In this document: piece by piece, positions 57,926-64,000 of the stretch | Numbering within the stretch: position 1 is the stretch's first letter | How the letters are laid out: each line of letters begins with the position of its first letter | NCBI GenBank assembly: GCA_928212115.1 | Contig: CAKMRJ010005523.1 | Coordinates: forward strand, 240,759,811 to 240,823,810 | Reading direction: 5' to 3' | Length of the DNA stretch: 64,000 bases | DNA from: Lactuca virosa | Taxonomy: Eukaryota; Streptophyta; Magnoliopsida; Asterales; Asteraceae | Notes under the pieces: generated by a model | Told to the model about the DNA's origin: nothing | The model's input: only the letters and a program-made list of their open reading frames with translations | Database searches by the model: none | Program-made: the position numbers and the translations under genes

Positions 57926-58706
57926 CCATGGGGATCCAATCCTATTTGTGAAGAAGAAGGATGGGTGGCATCAGATGTGCATAGACTATCGGGAGCTGAA
58001 TAAGGTAACGGTGAAGAACCGTTATCCCCTCCCGAGGATCGATGATTTGTTTGACCAGCTACAGGGTGCATCTTGGTTCTCCAAGATTGATCTGCAATCG
58101 GTTTATCACCAGATGCGAGTCAAGGAGGAGGATGTGCAGAAGACGGCTTTTAGGACTTGCTATGGTCACTATGAGTTTGTGGTGATGCCGTTTGGGCTCA
58201 CCAATGCTCCAGCCGCGTTCATGGACCTCATGAACCGAGTGTGCAGACCGATGCTGGATCGGTATGTGATCGTTTTCATTGATGATATCTTGGTCTATTC
58301 CAAGATTCAGGATCAAAATGTGGAGCACCTCAGGGAGGTAGTAGAGACTCTGAGGAGGGAGAGACGTTTTGCAATGTTCTCCAAGTGTGAGTTTTGGTTG
58401 CGCGAGGTGCAGTTTCTGGGGCACCTTGTCAACCAGAAGGGTATTCTGGTCGATCCGGCCAAGATAGAGGCCGTGATGCAGTGGGAGGTTCCGAGGTCTC
58501 CAACTGAGATTCAGAGTTTTCTTGGTCTAGCGGGTTATTACCGGAGATTCATCCAGGATTTCTCCAAGATCGATGTTCCTTTGACCCGACTGACCAAGAA
58601 GTCGGTGACATTCCGTTGGGGGCCTGAGCAGCAGGCAGCCTTCGAGACTCTCAGACAACGGTTATGTGAGGCACCGATTTTGACAGCTGAAGCCTCACGA
58701 GGATAA
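57926..58706 (+). pseudogene. Element H reverse transcriptase
   Basis: 252-codon open frame from 57948. CIDYRELNKVTVKNRYPLPR, WFSKIDLQSVYHQM, FVVMPFGLTNAPAAF, VIVFIDDILVYSK (catalytic pair at 58279-58290), FLGHLVNQKGILVDP, GYYRRFIQDFSK. All RT blocks are present and no stop lies inside, so this is the best preserved gypsy RT here. It ends at a deletion junction at about 58690. Confidence 0.9.
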
Positions 58707-59290
58707 CTATCCGACGCATGATTTGGAGCTGGGGGCTGTAGTTTTCGCCCTCAATATTTGGCATCATTACCTCTATCGGGTCTGTTGTACCATTTACACG
58801 GACCACAAGAGTTTGAGGTACCTCATGGATTAGCCGAATCTGAACAAGAGGCAGCGTCGGTGGTTAGATGTGGTGAAGGACTACGACTGTGAGATCCTTT
58901 ACCACCCAGGCAAGGCCAATGTGGTGGCCGATGCCCTGAGCCGCAAGGCGGTAGCGGCCCCGATTTAAGACATCTGTTCGAGGATGACAGTGATTACTCC
59001 ATTATTAGAGCAGATCAGAGAGGCACGGGGCGGGGGGCCTGAAGGAAGAGCGCCAGAAGTGCGAGCGGATCGTAGGCTGGGTGGACTCATTTGATTACGA
59101 CAACCGAGGGTTGTTAACCCTGCATGGGAGGGTCTGGGTTCCGTACTGGGGCGGAGTACGACAAGTTCTGATGGATGAGGCCCACAAGTCGAGATTCTTC
59201 ATCCATCCCGGAGCGATGAAGATGTATCGGGATCTTCGCCCTGATTACTAGTGGCCCTGCATGAAGCGGGACGTTGCTTGGTAAGTAGAC
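58690..59290 (+). pseudogene. Element H RNase H, catalytic start deleted
   Basis: After the junction the frame reads LKPHEDNYPTHDLELGAVVF (58684-58750), TDHKSLRYLMD, a TAG at about 58832, KANVVADALSRKAVAAP (58910-58965), a TAA, then a G-rich frameshift (59030) and the integrase N-terminal zinc region, with TAG at 59248-59250. The block with the first catalytic Asp, present in element G (VYCDASKQG), is missing. Confidence 0.8.
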
Positions 59291-60421
59291 GATGCTTGAC
59301 CTGCAAGTAGGTCAAGGCCGAGCACCAGAGACCACACGGCAAGATGAAACCGCTAGACATTCCCATGTGGAAAAATGGGAAGATATCACCATGGATTTCA
59401 TCACAAAGCTTCCGAGGACCGCACGTAGAGTAGATTTGATATGGGTCATAATGGATCGGTTGACAAAGAGTGCTCATGTTATCCCGATCCAGGAGAGCAT
59501 ATCGGCCGAGAAGCTGGCCGAGATATATGTACGTGAGATAGTGGCACCATATGAAGTGCCTGTCTCAGTGGTGTCAGACCGAGATGTCTGTTTCACTTCC
59601 AGGTTCTGGACGCGGTTTCACGAGGAGATGGGTACTTGTCTCCACTTCAGCACCGCTTTCCACCCTCAGACGGACGGACAGAGCGAGAGGATGATACAGA
59701 CTCTCGAGGACATACTATGCGTATGTGTTTTGGATTTCGGTGGCAGTTGGGATACGTATCTTCCGTTAGCGGAATTTTCGTATAACAACAGTTACCACTC
59801 CAGCATAGACCGACCTCCCTTCGAGATGATCTATGGGAGGAAGTATGGGACCCCAATATGTTGGGTCGAGGTTGGTCAGAGATTCATGGGGAGTACTGAG
59901 GTAGTACTCAAGACTACAGAGCGGATCCAGCAGGTCCGGAGCAGGCTGTAGAGTGCTCAGATTCGGCAGAAGAGTTACGCCGACAAGCGACATTCAGACT
60001 TGGAGTTTCAGGTGGGCGATATTCGGTTCCGGAAGCGGGGAAAGCTGGGCCCCAGGTACATTGGTTCTTTCAGGGTTATAGCCCGAGTGGGCAAGGTGGC
60101 GTATCGATTGGATCTTCCAGCAGAGCTCAGTCATATCCACATCACTTTCCATGTTTCCCAGTTGCAAAAGTGCTTAGTGGATGATTCAGCGATTGTGCCC
60201 TTAGAGGATATTCAGGTTGACGATCGCCTAAACTATATCGAGAGATCCATTGCGATTTTAGACTAGAAGACGAAGTCCTTGAGGAACACGGTGGTACAGT
60301 TAGTGAAGGTGAAGTGGCAGCACCGTAAGGGTTCAGAGTAGACGTGGGAGCCCGAGGAGGAGATGAGGGAGCACTACCCGGAGTTGTTTTCAGACGCAGC
60401 AGACTTCGAGGATGAAGTCTA
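59291..60421 (+). pseudogene. Element H integrase and chromodomain
   Basis: Open from 59292 to 59951. Asp in IMDRLTKSAHVIP (59449), Asp in SDRDVCFTSRFW (59575), Glu in DGQSERMIQTLED (59680): DDE complete. After TAG 59949 the frame 60000-60266 has EFQVGDIRFRKRGKLGPRYIG, in which about 12 residues between VGD and IRFRK are missing compared with element G. Chromodomain with stops at 60264 and 60340, ending at 60421. Confidence 0.87.
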
Positions 60422-60425
60422 ACAC

Positions 60426-60439
60426 AAGTGGGGGAGAAT
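60426..60439 (+). other. Polypurine tract of element H
   Basis: AAGTGGGGGAGAAT directly before the 3' LTR. Confidence 0.9.
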
Positions 60440-62476
60440 TGTAACGTATGGTTCCTGGTATGCATTTAACTCATTAAATTATTCATTTTTATAGATCTAC
60501 TCGACGAGTTGGGAGCCCAGAATCGTCGAGTAGAAACGAGTCTTGGACGCGGGGTTTAAGCTATCTACTCGACGAGTCGAGAGCCCTCGACTCGGCGAGT
60601 AGTTCGGCCAGAGTGAAACCCTAATTTCGGGGTTTTTCACCCTATTTAAGCTCCTTTACCCCTACCATTTGGCCTCATTTCCAGCCTCCATGTCCCAAAC
60701 CCTAATCCATGAAACCCTAGAGCTTTATTTGAGAGTGTGAGCCATTTAGAGTGATCTTTGTGTACTTTTGAAGCTTGTGGAAGAAGAAGAAGATTGAGGA
60801 CTCAATAGGGAAAGAGTAGATCCAGAAACTACACACTATTTGTTACATTTTATGGTAATCAAGTTTCTATCTTGGCTATTAGTTCATTAGATCTTATTAT
60901 GTCCCTTTTATGAGGGTTTTTGGTCCAAGAATGATAGCTTTTGGAGAATGATAGACCCAAGTGGGTATTCTTTCAGATCTAGGACCTTGAAGGGCTGATG
61001 TGACATAAAGGTGCAAACTCTATGCCATTATAGCCCCCATGCAAGCTATAGAGTGTTATATTGACCTTTTTAGCCCCAAAAGGCCATGCATGTGGAGAAA
61101 GGTGGGAACTTTACGTGTCCAAATAGTGTTAGGGGCTTAGATCTGAGGTTGTAAGTTTTAGTTTGGTGTATGGATGGCTTAAGGACCCAGTTCTAGGTCC
61201 CAAGGAATTAGGGTTTCAGCTAAACCCTTTAAGAGGAGGTATTAACGGGTAAAGTTGGAAACTTTACCCTTAAAAGGACAGTTTTAGAGTTTATGGGAAG
61301 TATGAAGCTTGGATCTGAAGTGTAGGGGCTTAACCCATTAAGAAAGCCCAAATAGACAGGGGACTCAGGGAGTCTAGAGGGGGACTCGACGAGTTGAGTT
61401 GAGTTGTCCCGATTTTGTATTAGGTAGAACTCGACGAGTCTGTGAAGGGACTCGACGAGTTGACTCGGTTTATCACGAGTCTGAGTAGTATAGGAACTCG
61501 TCGAGTTAGGAGGTAACTCGACGAGTTGAGTCGACTGGGAGTTGACCTTGACTTTGACTTTGACCAGGATGTTGAGTTTGACTAGGGGTAAAATGGTCAT
61601 TTTACCCTAAGAAGGATTATCAGATTTTTGCTACGTGTTATTTAGAAATTAATAGTCGGGGATTCGTTGGAGCAGCCGTCAGAGATTCCTCACACGAGAT
61701 TTCACAGCTATCATACGAGGTGAGTTTTCCTCCAGTAGGAACGGGTCTAAGGCACCAAGGCCGGCCCGTTTAGATAGTAATAGTTCCAGACTACGGTCCA
61801 ATGCCGGGCGGGACCCGATGTAGGTTTATATGTCTTTTCGGGTTTCGATCTGATGTCGGGGCGGTCCCGAGAAATGCTTGTATGTTTGATGTCTTTATGA
61901 TTCTTGCATTTGTTTGTACTTGTATGTTTCCGGGCTTCGGTCCGATGCTGGGGCGGTTCCCGAGGAATGTTTATATGTTAGTGTTATTTGCTTATGTTAT
62001 GTATTAGTGATATGCTCATATGTATGCCGAGATCTGCTCTATGTAGGGCGGGGCTCGATGCCGGGCGAGGCTCGATGTCGGGCGGGCCCGATGCCGAATA
62101 GGGTTCGATGTCGGGAAAGCCGATGCCGAGCCTGACTCGATGTAGCAGGGGCGGGGCCCAAGATATGTTTATGTGTTATGTGTATGGTATGTGGTTGTTG
62201 GGGGGACTCACTAAGCTTCGTGCTTACAGTTTTCAGTTTTGGTTTCAGGTACTTCCGCTAGTAAGGGGAAGAGCTCGGGATGACTGCGTGGCACACACCA
62301 TTGTTTTTAGCCTGGGTGGATTTACTCTGATGTTTAACATATGATTTTGATACATTGACCGATATTATGTTATTTTTTAGAAACATGGTTTATGACTTTT
62401 ATATGATGGATGATATTTATGGTTTTACTAATGAAATTAAACGAAATTTTTGGACTATATTTTTTGGGATGTTTCA
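60440..62476 (+). repeat. 3' LTR of element H (2037 bp)
   Basis: Pair of 52978-55014; includes the 38-bp hairpin at 60565-60602. Confidence 0.95.
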
Positions 62477-62481
62477 CTGCA
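62477..62481. repeat. Target-site duplication CTGCA (right copy)
   Basis: Exact repeat of 52973-52977. Confidence 0.92.
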
Positions 62482-63067
62482 TCTCCTTCACTTGGTTCTC
62501 AGCCTCGATAACATGCCTCTCCATTATGGCCTGACGTTCCTGATATTATCTCATCTCAGCTCAAGTCGCAGTAACTTCCTCCTGAAGGGCCTCAGTGTGA
62601 TCCCGGGTCCGATCATGATCTTCATCCAGACGACGAAGACGGACTACGGTGACCTCGGTGTTGGCGACAACCTCCATGATATGGTTAGCGGATGCCCTTG
62701 CCTGTTCACCCTGGTGAGCGATGCGGCGAATTATGACAGGGAGAGCCCTGTCTGTTGAACCCCCTCTATCGAGGTTGCAGAAACCTCGTTCCATACCATA
62801 GGGTGGGCTCTGGCCCTGTTCTTGGCTCCATCTTCTTAAATCTACTGCCCATCGAGGCGTCGGGACATGGAAGTTCCATCTGGGGTTTTGGGCGACGTGC
62901 GGTGGATTGTAAACTTCGGGTTCTGGGTCGGTGTCTTCCTCGAATTCTTCTTCGTCCTCTTCTTCTTCTGAAATCTCTTCAGAATCCTCCTTTGGATCTT
63001 CCACGATCCAACCATTGTTTCCTTGGTTAGGGAAGTAGGGATCTCCGGGTAGGTGGAATCCTGCCAT
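62482..63067 (-). pseudogene. Element G upstream ORF (acidic, coiled coil)
   Basis: Minus ORF from 63067 (MAGFHLPGDPYFPNQG) to a stop at 62561, then open again to the insertion point at 62481 apart from one more stop. The N-terminal third is strongly acidic (long Glu/Asp runs, 62920-63000). The rest is charged and helical (IMEVVANTEVTVVRLRRLDE), a likely coiled coil. It lies between the primer site and the main gag, so it may be a gag N-terminal region or a separate protein. I know no enzymatic function. Confidence 0.6.
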
Positions 63068-63515
63068 AGAGTCTATTCAAGAATAGGGGTAAGAGGTACA
63101 TAAAGAATCTAAGTGTGTGGTTTTATCATATCACAAAATACTCCTATAGTATTTTAAGTTTAGAGATTCTTTGAATGGTTTGTTGGTAAGTTTAGACTCG
63201 TCGTTCACCATGACCATTCCTCGGCATACGTTAGTCACATCCTGGATAAATATATTTGATCAGGCTATATTCATCCCAGATCTGGTTACATACCGCGATG
63301 CCTACTCGTAGTGTTCAACTTATCTTAATACTTTTTGTTTTGTTACCGTTACGACACTGAACTAGTAAGTATGAATGTACTTATACTTTTGTAAAAACAT
63401 CATAATATTTTAAAGTATACTTGTATGAAAATGTTATCTCAAAGAGTTTTAGTCCCTCATATTTATAGTTTGTATATCTTATGTGGTTTGATATACTTAG
63501 TTCACTATAAACAAT
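63068..63515 (-). other. Leader of element G
   Basis: AT-rich sequence between the upstream ORF and the primer site. No ORF or other feature seen. Confidence 0.5.
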
Positions 63516-63527
63516 GCTCTGATACCA
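63516..63527 (-). other. Primer-binding site of element G
   Basis: Minus strand TGGTATCAGAGC, three bases from the LTR; initiator tRNA-Met type. Confidence 0.92.
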
Positions 63528-63530
63528 ATC

Positions 63531-64000
63531 TGTCACACTCCCAAACCAGGATGGCGGAAACGTCCGGGGGTGGATGACTTTCATGTATTGTATCATAACA
63601 TCATGCATAATAATGACCAAAGCAAACGAGACCATCATATATATAATTGTAAAAGTTACATCATTGTAAGTGCTATATGTTTCAAAGGTCAATTACAATA
63701 TGATGAAAAAAGATTTGTTTGACGCCTTAGCGTCCCATCCTCAAACCGGTGGTTACCTGTTTTACTAATTCCCTAAGAATACAAGTTGTTTGAAAAAGTG
63801 TCAACAGTTAATTTGGTGAGTTCATATGAGTTTGTATGAATAATTGTAAGCCTTTCCGTATAAAATAATCGTGTTTGTTTCCAGAAAATCCGATATTTTC
63901 CATAAAATGAGTTGTATTCTTAAATGTTCCAAGACCGAAATGTACCAGTATCTTCTATACTTAAAATAGTAGTATGTAGTTTTATTCGTATATAAAACCG
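63531..64000 (-). repeat. 5' LTR of element G, cut by window edge
   Basis: Near-identical to 43395-43870 on inspection. Confirms the orientation and extent of element G. Confidence 0.92.

Larger units (their letters stand above)
52978..62476 (+). mobile_element. Full-length gypsy element H (9499 bp)
   Basis: Two 2037-bp LTRs (52978-55014, 60440-62476), TGTAACG to TGTTTCA, flanked by CTGCA. Primer site 55018-55029 (two base changes), gag, protease, RT, RNase H, integrase and chromodomain in the gypsy order, polypurine tract at 60426-60439. Complete in structure but dead in coding, with more than ten stops and several small deletions. Inserted into element G. Gag and pol resemble family D at 21978-29694. 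Confidence 0.95.
43395..64000 (-). mobile_element. Chromovirus-type gypsy element G, runs off right edge
   Basis: 3' LTR 43395-48082, polypurine tract 48083-48100, pol and gag on the minus strand 48137-52549, an upstream ORF 62561-63067, primer site 63516-63527, and the start of the 5' LTR at 63531. Both LTR starts are near-identical (TGTCACAC[C/T]CCCAAACCAGGATGG). It is interrupted by a solo LTR in the 3' LTR and by gypsy element H between the upstream ORF and gag. A C-terminal chromodomain and the iMet primer site fit the Tekay/Del group. Confidence 0.9.

Noticed and set aside
1..64000. Host protein-coding gene
   Set aside because: No frame outside the mobile elements shows domain resemblance, intron-exon structure or sustained length.

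Overview
This window looks like gene-poor plant nuclear DNA. No host gene was found on either strand. Almost everything is nested LTR retrotransposon sequence of both the Ty1/copia and Ty3/gypsy types, plus two MITE-type DNA transposons, one possible larger TIR element and several (AT)n microsatellites. The copia and gypsy clades, the initiator-tRNA-Met and tRNA-Asp type primer sites, and an envelope-like third ORF of the SIRE type point to a dicot. From memory of sequence style I would guess Asteraceae, possibly lettuce-like; that is an impression, not a search result.

Layout. (1) 1-8766: gypsy element A on the minus strand, running off the left edge, with its 5' LTR at 6335-8766. Its gag is split by a complete non-autonomous copia element (215-5809, TSD TGTAT). 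(2) 8767-9511: an LTR-like fragment in plus orientation. (3) 9512 to about 21977: an Athila/Tat-like gypsy element C on the minus strand (gag fragment, tRNA-Asp type primer site, 5' LTR). It holds a solo LTR in its leader (10083-12465, TSD GGATC) and a copia element in its LTR (12970-20798, TSD CATGC). (4) About 21978-29694: minus-strand gypsy remnants of family D, arranged as integrase end, LTR, then gag to RT. The LTR is interrupted by a mosaic LTR fragment (25162-28548), which carries a hAT-type MITE (27012-27910, 8-bp TSD), which carries a Stowaway-like MITE (27305-27557). (5) 29695 to about 42050: a plus-strand SIRE-like copia element with LTR, primer site, gag, pol, a long pol-env spacer and an envelope-like ORF; its 3' LTR is not in view. 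(6) About 42047-43394: left part of a possible TIR DNA element. (7) 43395 to beyond 64000: a minus-strand chromovirus-type gypsy element G. Its 3' LTR is split by a solo LTR (45214-47798, TSD ATAGG) and its 5' coding part by a full-length plus-strand gypsy element H (52978-62476, TSD CTGCA, two 2037-bp LTRs).

None of the elements looks autonomous. All reading frames carry stops, frameshifts or short internal deletions, some of which remove catalytic residues. Seven target-site duplications were read directly, so the order of most insertions is clear.

Three patterns deserve attention. First, LTRs of several unrelated families carry clusters of family-specific short inverted repeats (arms 5-10 nt, spacer 1-6 nt, usually CpG-bearing) within about 150 bp upstream of the TATA box. 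Second, related LTRs carry unrelated minisatellites at the same internal position. Third, the envelope-like ORF of the SIRE-like element has what looks like its own promoter (two TGACGTCA sites, a TATA box, a good start context) and lies downstream of a triplicated 52-bp repeat, each copy bearing a splice-acceptor-like sequence.
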